A stretch of DNA of 64,000 bases. It comes from Omphiscola glabra (lineage: Eukaryota; Mollusca; Gastropoda; Lymnaeidae). Every line of letters starts with the position of its first letter. The first letter of the stretch is position 1. A program made the position numbers and the translations under genes. The stretch is from NCBI GenBank assembly GCA_964017045.1, contig OZ024807.1:9982393-10046392 (forward strand), given 5' to 3'. Under the pieces are notes generated by a model that saw nothing but the letters and a program-made list of their open reading frames with translations, searched no databases and was not told where the DNA came from. Below are positions 34,486-46,081 of this stretch, piece after piece.

Positions 34486-34921
34486 GACAACACGTGTTGT
34501 CTCCAAATCTACATCAGTCAATATTTGGTCTGAGGCCTCGGGGGCAAATTAATTAGTCCGGCCCGTCATCTCATTTGCATAATCCCACGTCTTATTTTGT
34601 TAACGATCCCGCTGGCGTTCTCCCTGGCACGTCGCGAACTAATTAAAATTAAAAGATTTAATTTACATATTTTTTTTTAATCGCTCTCTTATTGGTTCGT
34701 TCCCTTGTCCACCCACCCCTTCGCCCCCCAGCTAAACAGACAGACACGGCAAGCTGGAGTTATTTGCATAGGACATATAAATATTCCTTAACCGCAGGCG
34801 ATCCTCGGGACACACAAGGCATAACATTGGGAGACCTAATTGATTTGCAAACGAGAAAAACGCACTCCCTAATTAGCATACCGTTCGCGCCAGGTTTCCC
34901 CATCCGCGCGCTCATTTGCAT
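34486..34921. promoter_or_regulatory. Octamer and homeodomain site cluster (candidate enhancer or promoter)
   Basis: Within about 440 bases there are three perfect octamers ATTTGCAT (34573-34580, 34762-34769, 34914-34921), one ATTTGCAA (34843-34850), a TAATTAGCAT, several TAAT/TTAATT motifs and a perfect 16-base palindrome GACAACACGTGTTGTC (34486-34501) with an E-box core. The patch is more GC-rich than its surroundings. Octamers are the known site of POU2F proteins, and the next gene downstream is a POU2F. That it regulates this gene is inference. Confidence 0.45.
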
Positions 34922-34934
34922 AAACATGAGCTGA

Positions 34935-36930
34935 AGTGAAAGTGTGTGTGGGGTTTGGGGGGGGGGGGAAGTTATGGAAATAAACTTGAGGCCAGGAGTT
35001 CCCAGCTCTTGTGAAAAGATGTTTTGAATGGGAACGTTATGGTTTTATGTGTTCAAGTTTGTGTAGAGTGGTCGTGTGCAGTTGGTTTGGGGGGGGGGGG
35101 GGGGGGCGTGATGGCGCCTCCTGTACCATGTGCAGCAGTCAAGTCTATATTATACCGTGCCGGTGTGAAGAGTGCCGCGAGGTTTTCAGTAATTTCACGG
35201 AGTGCTGAGCGCGTTGTTGGACTGGGCTTTGTTGTGGTGTCGCCACTCGCTGGACTTTCAAGGGATTCGTCAGTTCACCATCATGCATAATGTATGGCGC
35301 GATATTATGCACAAAATGTATTCATCTCAGCGGCGAGCACCTTTTGCATCTTTTGAAGGGGTGCTTAGTGAATGGCTCCGAGGGGGGGGAGGAGAAAGGT
35401 TGGGATTATATAGATTTGCCTTAGCGGATTTTTTATGCTTATCTCGTGACACACATGTTGTCCGTCTAACCGTGTCATCTTCAATCGTGTAGTGTGTACT
35501 CGGATATTAAGGTTTACGCAGGTCATTACAAATGCGTGTTACCTAACAACTCTACAAGGCCGAGCAAAGGACAAAGAAATACCCAAATTCTGTTCACGAA
35601 AGTTTTGATAGATTTTTTATTCCCCAAATTCTGTTCCCGAAAGTGTTGATAGAAAAGTGTTGACAGATTTCTGATTCTCACCAAGCTTCCTGTTTTCCCA
35701 CGTGTGACGAGAAGTTTGTTGGAAGCCCCCTCAGCGTATCGCCTTTCTGGTCTCCGCCCCTGAATAACATTAAGTTATGTGAGGAGGAGGAGGGATGAAA
35801 AGGGGTAAAAAAAAATCAGGCCGATTTGCATGAAGGCTTACTTCTGACTGCTCCATTTTATTTGTGTTGTCCGAACGTGCAGAGGAGTGAATTGAGGCCG
35901 GTATTACGTTGCCTTGCGGCCCCCCATCATCCTATGAAACCGATACGTACCGGTGGGCGGTCTCCGAACTGGTGACATAATCGTCGTGTTTATTGGGAAG
36001 TCTTTTCCTCTCTGCACTGCTCCTTGGATCATATCTGTGAGTAGTCGATGTCTTCACCTTGTTATATATATTCGCATAAGCGCCCTGCTGCCGTTGCTGA
36101 CAGCGGTGGGCCACTATCAGCCAGCTGTGCCCCGGTAGAAGCGGCGCTGTTGTTAGGCAAGTGTGCCACCACGTGATTTTGTTTTCCAAGTATTTCGTTT
36201 GGACACTGTAAGTCTTTCAGCTTAAAAGCATACATATTTAGAATACTATCACTGATAAAACAGTCGTATACTTATGTCCTTTCAGAAATAACGTACGCAC
36301 ACGTTTTTTTTTTCTTCTGGCAATTGATGACGTCCTGCGTCATAAATATAGTTTTCCTCAATTTAATGCAAAGATTGAATGCGTTTTGTACGACTTAAAA
36401 AAAATACATGAGTTTACAATTTGTATCGTACTTGGAACTATTATTTGTAATTAATTATGTTTTAAAGTAAAAATCTGTGGTGGACAGCGGAACTTGAACA
36501 CTTCCCAAACGCGTGGCAGACGACTTGTCCAATAGAGCACCACCGATTCCGATTACTTTCATCTTAAAATCAACTTTATCTTTTTTAAACTGGTGCTTGT
36601 CGTAAATGTTGTGATTAATTAGGAGAAATAGTTCCTATTTGAACAGGAATTTATTTACATTGTGGACATGTTTAGAGGTTGTATGTAACGTGCGTACATC
36701 CGGAAATGAACAGTTCAAATTGAAGTAGACGATCCTTTAGGAAAATACTTTGCATTCGTTGACGTTATATTTGACTCCGCCGTGAAATCACTGCGCGTGA
36801 CTTCAGTCGTCTCGTGGTTGCGTCTTCTTCTAAGCATACTCATTGACTATGTACGAAGTAGTTGTTCACTGATTGGGGTGACAGCTGGACCAAACAAGAG
36901 CACCGTCGTCAACTTTAGGTATTGCGTGCA
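34935..36930. other. Non-coding, mixed composition
   Basis: Contains a run of 18 G (35089-35106), an imperfect duplication of ccaaattctgttc...gaaagt (about 35584-35670) and an isolated octamer at 35824-35831. No exon could be proved; 5' exons of the POU gene could lie here. Confidence 0.35.
36481..36548 (-). pseudogene. tRNA-like relic
   Basis: On the minus strand GGTGCTCTATTGGACAAG resembles a tRNA D-arm (box A) and GTTCAAGTTCC resembles box B, bracketed by GGTGG and CCACC, which could pair as an acceptor stem. The T stem does not pair, so this is a decayed tRNA or SINE head, not a working gene. Confidence 0.3.
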
Positions 36931-36933
36931 CTT

Positions 36934-37079
36934 CTCCATCTTCAATATGGATACTTAACTCTATGTGTCTGGTATGGCACGCTTTCCCACAGCAATGTTC
37001 TACGATCTCCATCTTCAATATGGATACTTTACTCTATATGTCTGGTATGTCACGCTTTCCCACAGCAAAGTTCTACACC
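36934..37079. repeat. 73-bp tandem duplication
   Basis: ctccatcttcaatatggata starts at 36934 and again at 37007; each copy continues to cacgctttcccacagcaa. Confidence 0.85.
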
Positions 37080-37316
37080 GGCCGAGCCGTGCCATTCTCA
37101 AAATCGTCTTTTGTGTAATTGTAAATACATTTTATTTGGGGAATGAGTTGTCATTAAATAACAGAAATACTAGTAATAATCTTCATCAGAATTATAATCA
37201 CCATAATCCATAATAATCATCATAGTCAGAGGTAGAAATTTAGTTTCAGTTATCCTTCTGTGTTTCTTCTCGCCCAGCAGAAGGAGATGGTAACTGAAAA
37301 CTATTTGCATATTTGA

Positions 37317-37484
37317 AAGTACGGGAGACAACAATCGTAGATGAAAGTACGGGAGACAACAATCATAGATGAAAGTACGGGAGACAACAATCGGAGGTTA
37401 TAGTACGGGAGGCAACAATCGGAGGTGATAGTACGGGAGACAACAATCGGAGGTGATAGTACGGGAGACAACAATCGTATTGAA
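37317..37484. repeat. 28-bp minisatellite, 6 copies
   Basis: Unit agtacgggagacaacaatcg plus gtagatga or gaggtgat. A stray partial copy sits about 190 bases on, at 37671-37698. Confidence 0.9.
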
Positions 37485-37852
37485 TTTAATCTTTTATTAC
37501 TTTTAAACGACATTTGAAAAAAAAAAGAAGAAAAACAAGACCGCTAAACGTGTATTTTTGCATCTCTAATCTATACCATGGGAGGGGGGGGGGGTGGGGG
37601 GCTGAGATTCACGTTTGCCTCTGAGCCCTGGTAACTCATCGGTTACCTGTCACATCATTTGACCGTGCGAGAGACAACAATCGAAGGTGATAGTACGAGT
37701 TCAATGTGTAATTTTAAATCACTAATCTATACCATGTGTCGAGTATGGGAGTTCATTAGTCATTATTGCGAGTGAATGTAATGTTTATTACGCGCGGTGT
37801 GCGTTAGAGAGTTTTTATTAGTTAATGAACGCCCTTCCCGCGCTTGACTGAG

Positions 37853-37905
37853 TGACGTATTTTTATGTTAATTGTGACGTATTGTATAGTCGGTATTGTG
37901 ACGTA
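37853..37905. promoter_or_regulatory. Three evenly spaced TGACGTA sites
   Basis: TGACGTA at 37853, 37875 and 37899 (steps of 22 and 24 bases). The motif is a CREB/ATF or related bZIP half-site. The surrounding 400 bases have no gene; they could be a regulatory patch or part of a solo LTR. Confidence 0.25.
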
Positions 37906-38177
37906 AGATTTGGTCGTGCGGCAGTATTGAGTGGAACGTTGTGGAAGTAAGATGTGTTTCTTGTATGTCTGAGAGCGAGCTGCGCTATATCATACTATAT
38001 TCATGTGTCTATTGAAGTTCCAGCCTCCTGTATTCATAATTGGTTATTAAAGTTATCGTTATTAGGAAAAAGGACTTGAGTTTATTCAGTAATATTAGGA
38101 ATAGTACGACCTATTACAACGTTTTGTGGAAACTTGACGAATGACTCACTACAGAAGAACATAGGAGTTGACACCAT

Positions 38178-38249
38178 GGAACCCCTGCTTTCCCCCACTT
38201 GGAACCTCTGCTCCTCCCCCACTCCCACTCGGAGCCCCTGCTTCCCCCA
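38178..38249. repeat. Pyrimidine-rich short repeat
   Basis: Three imperfect units built on ggaacccctgcttcccccac. An ATG in good context begins the stretch, but the frame is only the repeat. Confidence 0.5.
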
Positions 38250-39504
38250 CCAAATATTTGGTCCCAAAACAACTTCTAAACAAGTTTGGACAATCTTTTC
38301 TCATGGTTTCCACACAGTTTTACTTGCACTTAATTTGCGTTTTTCGTTTTTTCTTCGTGAGCTCGCGATCAATGGATTGTGCGTGATTGGGTTAACTTAA
38401 TTTGCAAGAATCATTACTAAAATTGTGCTTCTAGCTAGAATAACATTAATTAAATGACCTCAATTTGGACCCCCCCCCCCCCCGAAAAACACATACCTAC
38501 AAAAAGTATAGTGGAAAAAACCCACACAAACCCCTGCACCTTTTATCACTACGGTACTACCTGTGATAAAGTATTAACAGTATCTGTTCAAATTTTGGTG
38601 GATTGGCACGGGGGTCGTCCGGGTTGCTTGCGATTAAGAACATGACTCATGTAAAGATGAAAATATAGGCGCAATTAGCGTCAATACATTTTTTTTTTTG
38701 GAGGACCGGTGAGAAACAAATCTGAAAAGCAATGAGCTAGTGTGCTAAGTGACACGGGAAGCGGTGGGGGGGGGGGCGGTGTTACGGATTTTTATTTATA
38801 CAAACCAGATTGATGTAATAACATAATGGAGAGAATATTCTGAGATCCCATTTAATTATATGAATATATATGTTAATGTGCACACGATACACATTTTAAA
38901 GAGTTATTTGAATTGTATTTAAAGCTCCTCTTATGCTACATCATTAATAATTATTATGACATAATAGACACTTATCTTTTCTCTCCCCTTCCCTCTGTTT
39001 AGCCTCTCCCTGTGATGAATAGTCATACCACCACAGGCAACTCATACAAAGAATTTACGTATTCTATCGCATATTTTTTTTTCCAATTTATTAACGGAGT
39101 TTGTGTATAGTGTGTTAACTGCGCGCTCCGTTCATTCGTCCCTAGGATGATAAGATCCCTGATTTGATATCAGAAATTTGACAGTGTCGCACTTCTGGGT
39201 TATTACCCTTTGTATAATGACCTTTCCCATTATAATCTGATTGACACATTTCTAGAGCTGCACCTCTTATTATTTTGTTAAAATCTGAAGTTAAAATATA
39301 CGGGTAGAAGATGTGTGGCTGTTTCTTTAAATAGTGTTGCTAAACAAACATTTTTATTTATGTGGCTCTAATCTTTTAAGTGAATCATTTCATAGCCCCT
39401 TAATCTGTGTGTCACCCCCATCCCAACTTTTTTTCCTCCTCTTTCATTATAAGCTCAGAATTTGCTTAAGTGTGATCTACCCTCAATAGCACTGTCCAGA
39501 AATG

Positions 39505-39686
39505 CAGGGATGTCATTTGGGCAGGGTGGGCATCTCCCACCGCTACCCCCACACCCCGAATTTGCAGGTTTTATTTAAACTGCCATGTACTGTGGCGCCT
39601 CTAGTAATAAACAACTTAACAAGCCGATCAATTTTTGGTTTGGCACCACCCCCACCCCCTGAAAAAAACCTGAAATGACGCCCCTG
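39505..39686. mobile_element. 182-bp hAT-type MITE (CAGGGACGTCATTT family), copy 2
   Basis: Ends CAGGGATGTCATTT and (reverse complement) CAGGGGCGTCATTT. Flanks CAGAAATG (39497-39504) and AAGAAATG (39687-39694) match at seven of eight. Same terminal family as 32504-32760. Confidence 0.85.
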
Positions 39687-40308
39687 AAGAAATGTACACC
39701 AAAGTTGAGAACCCTTGGTTGATGTTAAACAGCTAAGATCCCATCTTTATCCATATCATCATCAGAATTAATTTGATCTGAAATTCAAATGGTATACACT
39801 TGAACTTTGCTGGACATTTTAATTAAATTTTTCCTCTGTGTCAATGTATTTTCTCTAACCCTTGCCTGGGGATATATTTAATGACTAGGATGTTTTATGC
39901 ATGAGCCCCTCCATTACAATACTTGGTGTTGTGTTATGCTTGACTTCATGTACCTGCAGATTGGGGGGTAAGTTATGTTGGGCCACCACAAACTGGCCTG
40001 AAATTCAGGAATATGAAATGACACAAAAATATAGATTTATGTTCAACATTAAAATTTCTCTTTATGGTTTTTTAAAAATTGTTTGGTGATTTAAGTGAAC
40101 AATTCTTAATATTTTAAGCAGAACCCAAAGAATAATTCTGCATGTCAATAGTCAGGCCTGGTTTAATGCAATTTATTTAAGCAACAGGTGGTAGATGACG
40201 ATGAATAGGAAACTACAGAAATTTGATAGAGATATGCCTGTTAAAAAAAAAAATCTTTTGTTAACAGACTCACACTTAATCTCCCTTACACATTTCTATA
40301 CATTTCAG

Positions 40309-40437
40309 GAGATGGACGCTCACTCAAGTCCTGGCAATGTGCTCCATCCCCAGCTCATTCAGCAGCCCTATCCTGTTGGTATGTCCACTGCAGGAGCTGG
40401 GCTCATTGTACAGAATCAGTTTGGTCAACAAGCAGTG
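40309..40437 (+). CDS. POU2F1: POU2F exon: N-terminal Gln-rich region
   Basis: Acceptor catttcag; donor is the less usual GTCAGT. Reads [20 protein letters not shown] to GQQAV, phase 0. A stronger-looking internal GTATGT (40379) would shift the frame and is rejected. Confidence 0.7.
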
Positions 40438-43400
40438 GTCAGTAATTTCTCTTTATTTTAATTGTTTTTTTATATGTTGGTCAGGAGGTTGGTCAGTCAT
40501 TTCTTTGTGGATTTATTTTAACCCTGTAACAAAAGACGTATACAAAAGAAATCACTGACCTTTACATGTTTCTATTAGGAAACAAAAGTAAAACTATAGA
40601 AACTTAGTTTAATTTAATCAACTGGTAGTAATAATTATTTTCTCGGATGATGCCAATAAAAAAAATTAAGCGGCCAATTTTTTCTTTAAACTTAAATGTT
40701 GTGTTAAAGATTTTAGTCCTTAGTTTTTCAATGCCATAAGATCCTTTTTATGTAAAAAGGTTTTGTTTTTTTAAAAACACTAACTTTTTACCATTGGATT
40801 CAAATGTTTTAAATGTATCCAATGTCAACTAGTCTGAAACCCGTGCTTCTTTCCCAGATTCCTGTGTCATCCGCCATGCAAAATGCTGGCCTTACACTGA
40901 CATCAGAGGGCCTCCAGCAACTCCTGTTGCAGTCTCAGCTCCAGAAGGGCTTCAGTGCAGCCACCAACAACCAGCATCAGCAGATGGCACAGATTTTAAA
41001 CCTCAGCAGTGACAACAAGGAGCTGAAGCAGTTGTTCCTCAACACCAATTCTGTAAGTCTCTTTGGTTGGGTGAGTAGGACAGAGCCACTGTTGGTAATT
41101 TTCTCACTAACTTAAGCCCAACTTCTCTGACAAGGTCCATTTGCTAGTCTCTTAACTCATTCCCTACGGCAATGCTACTTCCGTACTTCATTTATTTTCC
41201 TGAGAAAAGGGAAGTAACTCGGTTTTGAAATTGATTAACATTTTTAAAATATTTTTTAAGCTGCTAAATATTAAAAAATGTTAATGAATTAAGGACGAAT
41301 GCATCAAAGAATGGATAAGGTTTAATAAAAAATATAACATTAGCGGCGAAAAAATAATGAACAATGGCCAAAAAATCGATTTTTGGCACCTCGGACGAAC
41401 ACATGCAAGATATAGACGCGCCGTACTAAAGCACAGATAGTTTAAAAGTGAAACAAGATAAAAACATCCAGTTTCTAAATTGAAATCACGCAGAATCATG
41501 CCATCGCCGGAAGTCTTGGTGGATGCGAGATTTCATTGCTATTTTTAACTAAAAATGAGAGGTGTGTGTGGATATGCGTAGGGACGCATTTGGATGCATC
41601 CGTCGGAACCCCCAAAGGAGGCATTTAGTCGCATCCGTCAGGAATGAGTTAACCAGGAACTTATCCCAGCCAAAGTAAAAAAACAACAAAAACCAATTAC
41701 TTCATCCCCACAGCAAAAAAAGGAAAAAGAAAGCCAGAAATACTTTTCAGAAGTCAACATCCCTCAGTTATGAATGCCAACAAATTTAGATTGTCCCTGA
41801 GGAAGGGGTTAAGCAGGCACAAACATTTACATAAAATCTTTCCACTTAAGTTATTTGAAAAGTTTTTAGTTATAAGAGATTATTTATTCTATACTGTTAT
41901 TTAATCAAAAATTCATTAAATCATTACAGTTCTTTATGACAATTGAATGCCATTAAAATTTTCATTTTGTCTATTTACTAGTGCTATATGAGAATTAGTT
42001 AGATAGCTGTTATACTTTCCTAAATAATTAATTTTGTTACTCCTTTGTTTTCAATTACACCCAGGGTACTCCAACAAGCTTTGCATCACTGAGATCCGGT
42101 AGCACAACAACAGCATCTGCCACCTCGCCGCTATTTGCCACAACTACCTCGTCATCTCCACCCCACCACCACCAAGGTTTGTCCTCCTCGGCTATGACCT
42201 CATCCCTGGCCCAAGTACTGCAAGGAGCTCAGACTGTGTCCATGCTGCAGAATGGCCAGCTCCAGCAGTTTTTAGTAGTCAGCCCCTCACAACTGGGCCA
42301 ACTGGCGGGCACACAGCTACTCATACCTAACCAGGTTGTTATTACGGAGTAATACATTCTTATTGTAAATAATGCAAAAATTGTTTGTTTTCAAGTCTTA
42401 ATATTTTTTAACCATGATTTTTATGACATCTGTAATTTATTTTGTTCAGTAAGTCATTTTGTTGTTTTGAGCACACTCCAATATTGATATTATTTGATAT
42501 AGAAAAAATATCTATCACATCTGCATTCTAGTTTTTAGATTGAAAATAATTATGAAACAAGCAATAGTTTCAATAAAATATAGATAACAGCCTAAAATTC
42601 TAGCAATCCAAAAATTGATTACATTGGTAAAATCTCAAAGAAGGGATATTGAGGTTACACATTTTAGCATTGAACACCCTTATCCAAAGTCCATTTAAGA
42701 ACATCTGGGTGTTAAAATGATTAGTTGGTGATTATTCATTTTTATTTTAATTATGTAGTGCCATCATGTTTAATATCAAATCATTATCTTTCTAAAAATG
42801 GATTATTTAAATATAGTTATTGTAAAATATAAAATAATTTCAGACATTATTTTGTTTTGGATTACAAGACTAATTTAATTTAGTTTATGCTTACAGTACT
42901 TGTTTTCCTAAATTTTATCATTTTATTTTATCATTTGTTGTGGAATCAGTTTTAATTTGTCTCCTGATTTATATTGTTTCATTATTTCAGGCTAATATCC
43001 CTATGCTGTCCACCGGTGGATTAATGCTGTCCCAGCAGCTGTCAAACCTAAATCAATCTCATCAGCACCAACAACAAAACACTCAAGATTCCCCGGTGCG
43101 GTCCCCTGAACAGAGTTCTTCCCCTCCAGCATCTCCACAGGGGAGTCCAAGAGATACCAACTCACCCGTCTTGATGACCACTGGTGTTTTGGTAGGTTAA
43201 CTTCCGATGAAGATTAACTGGAGTCTTTTGTCTGAACTTGAATGATATCCTTTTTCTGCAAAACACCTTTCCTTATGTACTTAACAATAAAATCCTCTCA
43301 GATGACTCTTGCACTATGTGTGACAACTGAAGGAGAGTAATTGCCCTTTGGTTTTCCTTAGCCCTGATTAGGTTTATTTGTTTAATTTTGAGGTTGGTAG

Positions 43401-46081
43401 GTAGTCCAGGCTTCCTTTGTCACCTCGCTGTAACTGCTCTTGTTTGGTCTTTTTGTCTCCATACTTTCTCTTTAATCATGCACTCCAACACATCTGTGGT
43501 ACAGGGCAATCTTTTATTACTCTTAACTTGACACATTATCAGCATTTACAGAAACCATTGATACATCATGTTTTTATTTGTGTTCCCACACCAGGAGGAG
43601 ACCATGAATATAGACCTGGAAGAGTTGGAGTTGTTTGCCAAGACTTTCAAGAGGCGAAGAATAGAACTAGGTGAGATCACCTGGGGCAAAACCAATATTA
43701 TAGAGTGTTTGTGGTGGTGAGATTCAGGTTGAAATACATTGAACTTTACTGGTGAGATAGTGGTTCAAAGATTGATTAGTGATGGTCAAGGCATAGTTTG
43801 TAACAAGCATTTGAATTTAATGTAACAGACTTGTTAGAACTGTTGAAGAAAATGGTTCAAACATATTTTTTTTTAAATTTTGGATCTTGTTTAAGAGGTA
43901 CCCATACACAAATTTTGAAAACTCCAGAAAAAGATGAATCACAAATTTTTGTAACTGAAATTGTGTGTTTTTATTTCCCAAGTTGTTAGTGACTTATCTG
44001 GGATAAATATGTTTAAATTTCAAGCAGTCCCATGTTGTCATGATGGGCTAAACCAACTTACATTATAATATTCGTATGCTTGCAGGTTTTACACAGGGTG
44101 ATGTTGGGTTGGCCATGGGCAAGCTGTATGGCAATGACTTTAGTCAGACAACCATTTCCAGATTTGAGGCTCTGAATCTCAGCTTCAAGAACATGTGCAA
44201 ACTAAAACCTTTGTTGCAAAAATGGTTGCAGGTGAGCAACAGAAAAAAAAAAAATCCTCAATTTTTAAAAAATTTATTAAAAAAATAATGATAATATTTT
44301 TAAGACTAAAAGAATATTGAAGTGGAATATGCAGACAAATTTGGCCTTTAAAATAATTAAATTTATGCAATCTGCCAGCTATGAAGACCCTTTCCTGAAA
44401 CAATAAAATATCCAACTATATGTTTATAAAAAACAAACACTTACCTTAACTAATATACATAAAAGATATTGGGAGAAACAGTATCAAGTAAATTTGAATT
44501 GTTAGAAATAGAATGATATTGCTATTGTAAATAAAAGATCAGTAGTAAGCAATAGTTTAGTTAGTATACCATGCCTTGGTTGCTACACATGCTGTTCACA
44601 TACTGGTATGTGTACTGAATAATGGTATTAGCTCTTAGCCCTAATAAGTTGGACTTCCCTGTTTTAAACTGTCAACCATTAAATTTTCCTGGCTGCCCAT
44701 CTATTTATGTGAAAGTAAAATCCTTTTGTAAAAATTATGACCAGGATGCTGATGCCATGTCCCGTAATCCAACTCCCCTCTCTCCTGGGGGTGCCGGAGG
44801 GGAGAGTATTGGGAGGAGGAGAAAAAAGAGAACAAGCATAGACACTGTGATTAGAGTCGCGCTGGAGAAAAGTTTTCTGGGAAATCCAAAACCTACATCA
44901 GATGACATCAGCCTCATTGCCGATTCCCTCAACATGGAAAAAGAGGTATATTGAACTTTAATATGAAATAAGGAATTTTAAAAACGAGATGGAATTTCTT
45001 CATCAGGAAATAAGAGAGAATAAGTTTGAGGAATACAATTTTTTGAAACCCTAAAGATGATTTTAAAAAGTGTTTTTTCAGGGATAAAAAATCTAAGGTG
45101 CGTTAAATACATAATTTGGTGGTTAAAAGTTATAATAGAATGAACGTAAGTCAGAAATCGTTTTCAATTTTTATCTGACAATGGGACTCAAAAAATGGAT
45201 CTAAATCAAGTGATACTTTTTAATTTTAAATATGTTTCTGGATGTTTATACATTACATGGGATTAATATTTCTGTAAGTCAAGTAAAATAATACATTTCA
45301 GTAGTACACAGTACTGGTTATGTAAGTCAAATATAACTGAATCTCAATGAAGTCCATTATAATTTTAATATCATTTAATATTTTTCAGGTCATTCGTGTT
45401 TGGTTCTGCAATCGGCGCCAGAAGGAAAAACGTATCAACCCTCCAAGTTCCAGTTACAATCAAAATCACATTCAGATAATCAACCCCTCGGGGGACTCCT
45501 CCACCAATGGTACATCAAAATCTGATGGGAGTAATGCCAACATCCTCATCTCACACAACCAGCAGGAACAGCTGAACCAACTACTGAAACAACACCAGCA
45601 GCATCAGGAGAAGGAACTACGGTTACAACGAGAATTTGAGGCCAAGCTGGCAGAAGCCTCGAATGGAGGCTCAATACCGTCATCCTCACCTCCACCTCAG
45701 ACACAACAGTTGTCAGATGAGAAAAATGTCATTATGGCATCGGTGTATTCCAACAATGACTCTATGACCCAGTCTTCCAATCTCAGCAATTCCTCAACAA
45801 CCTTGTCCTTGACAAGCATATCCAATGGGAGCTTACTCTTCTCTCCATCCATTCTGACGTCAGACTCAGGCTCAGTGAACAGCTCCACGATTCTTTCCCT
45901 TGCCTCCAAGGAGTTTGCACTCCCAGCAACCAGCTCTTCAGCAATGTCTCTACATCCAGCCTCTCAGCAGGTGAGTCTACAGCCGCAAACAACTCCAGCA
46001 TTCCTGAAAGCCAACAGTGACACATCGAATTCTACCCAATTCCAGCTCTTCTCACATTTATCCTCTAATGGAGACACTTGA
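40309..46081 (+). CDS. POU2F1: Class II POU homeodomain transcription factor (5' end not found)
   Basis: Exons 40309-40437, 40858-41052, 42065-42334, 42991-43191, 43595-43670, 44086-44231, 44745-44945 and 45389-46081 join in frame into 636 residues. Seen: a Gln/Ser/Thr-rich N-terminal region (1-265); a POU-specific domain (266-339; [37 protein letters not shown]); a short Gly/Pro linker (340-362); a POU homeodomain (about 363-422) with the recognition helix [13 protein letters not shown], including the POU-type Cys; then INPPSS and a Ser/Thr/Gln-rich tail. The NFSQTT-type POU core and RINPPSS ending mark the POU2F (Oct-1, Oct-2; nubbin/pdm) class, which binds the octamer ATGCAAAT in the nucleus. 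A first exon with the true start probably lies upstream, since the frame is open into the acceptor at 40308; Met at 40312 is only a fallback start. Symbol given by class: molluscs usually have one POU2F gene. Confidence 0.9.
40858..41052 (+). CDS. POU2F1: POU2F exon: Gln-rich activation region
   Basis: 65 codons, phase 0, acceptor ctttcccag, donor GTAAGT. Contains [18 protein letters not shown], similar in style to the Gln-rich region of vertebrate Oct-1. Confidence 0.85.
41156..41648. mobile_element. TTAA-flanked MITE, copy B
   Basis: 493 bp between TTAA sites (41152-41155, 41649-41652), ends CTCATTCCCTACGG and CTCATTCCTGACGG. It is an inverted, diverged copy of 17480-17970, sharing blocks such as cacctcggacgaacac and gcgactaaatgc. 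It lies in a POU2F intron. Confidence 0.88.
42065..42334 (+). CDS. POU2F1: POU2F exon: Ser/Thr/Gln-rich region
   Basis: 90 codons, phase 0, with [18 protein letters not shown], reminiscent of QQFVLVHPTT in Oct-1. The donor GTTGTT is weak. If it were skipped, the frame would read VVITE then stop, giving a short form without a DNA-binding domain. Confidence 0.8.
42991..43191 (+). CDS. POU2F1: POU2F exon: Ser/Pro-rich segment before the POU domain
   Basis: 67 codons, phase 0, acceptor ttatttcag, donor GTAGGT. Reads [19 protein letters not shown], then a Gln/Ser/Pro stretch. Confidence 0.88.
43595..43670 (+). CDS. POU2F1: POU2F exon: start of POU-specific domain
   Basis: Reads [20 protein letters not shown] to IEL, ends in phase 1 at donor GTGAGA. 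The intron falls inside the POU-specific domain. Confidence 0.93.
44086..44231 (+). CDS. POU2F1: POU2F exon: rest of POU-specific domain
   Basis: Reads [20 protein letters not shown] through KPLLQKWLQ, phase 1 in, phase 0 out, donor GTGAGC. Nearly identical to vertebrate Oct-1. Confidence 0.96.
44745..44945 (+). CDS. POU2F1: POU2F exon: linker and first part of homeodomain
   Basis: Reads [16 protein letters not shown], then [20 protein letters not shown] to NMEKE. Phase 0 both sides. The border before VIRVWF is the usual position inside the POU homeodomain. Confidence 0.95.
45389..46081 (+). CDS. POU2F1: POU2F last exon: recognition helix and Ser-rich tail
   Basis: Starts [20 protein letters not shown] and runs 230 codons to TGA. 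A perfect internal donor (CAG then GTGAGT at 45971, phase 0) suggests a second splice form. Confidence 0.9.
   Translation, partial: VIRVWFCNRRQKEKRINPPSSSYNQNHIQIINPSGDSSTNGTSKSDGSNANILISHNQQEQLNQLLKQHQQHQEKELRLQREFEAKLAEASNGGSIPSSSPPPQTQQLSDEKNVIMASVYSNNDSMTQSSNLSNSSTTLSLTSISNGSLLFSPSILTSDSGSVNSSTILSLASKEFALPATSSSAMSLHPASQQVSLQPQTTPAFLKANSDTSNSTQFQLFSHLSSNGDT

Noticed and set aside
34692..34934. An 80-codon frame in the octamer patch
   Set aside because: The composition follows the underlying motifs; no known domain and no splice-supported extension.
36481..36548. A functional tRNA gene on the minus strand
   Set aside because: Box A and B are visible but the T stem does not pair; kept only as a relic.
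38134..38400. Frame with a good-context ATG (MEPLLSPTWN)
   Set aside because: It is a pyrimidine-rich short repeat and does not splice in phase to the POU2F exon at 40309.
40379..40384. GTATGT as donor of the first visible POU2F exon
   Set aside because: It would shift the next exon into a frame that stops early; the GTCAGT at 40438 keeps the frame.
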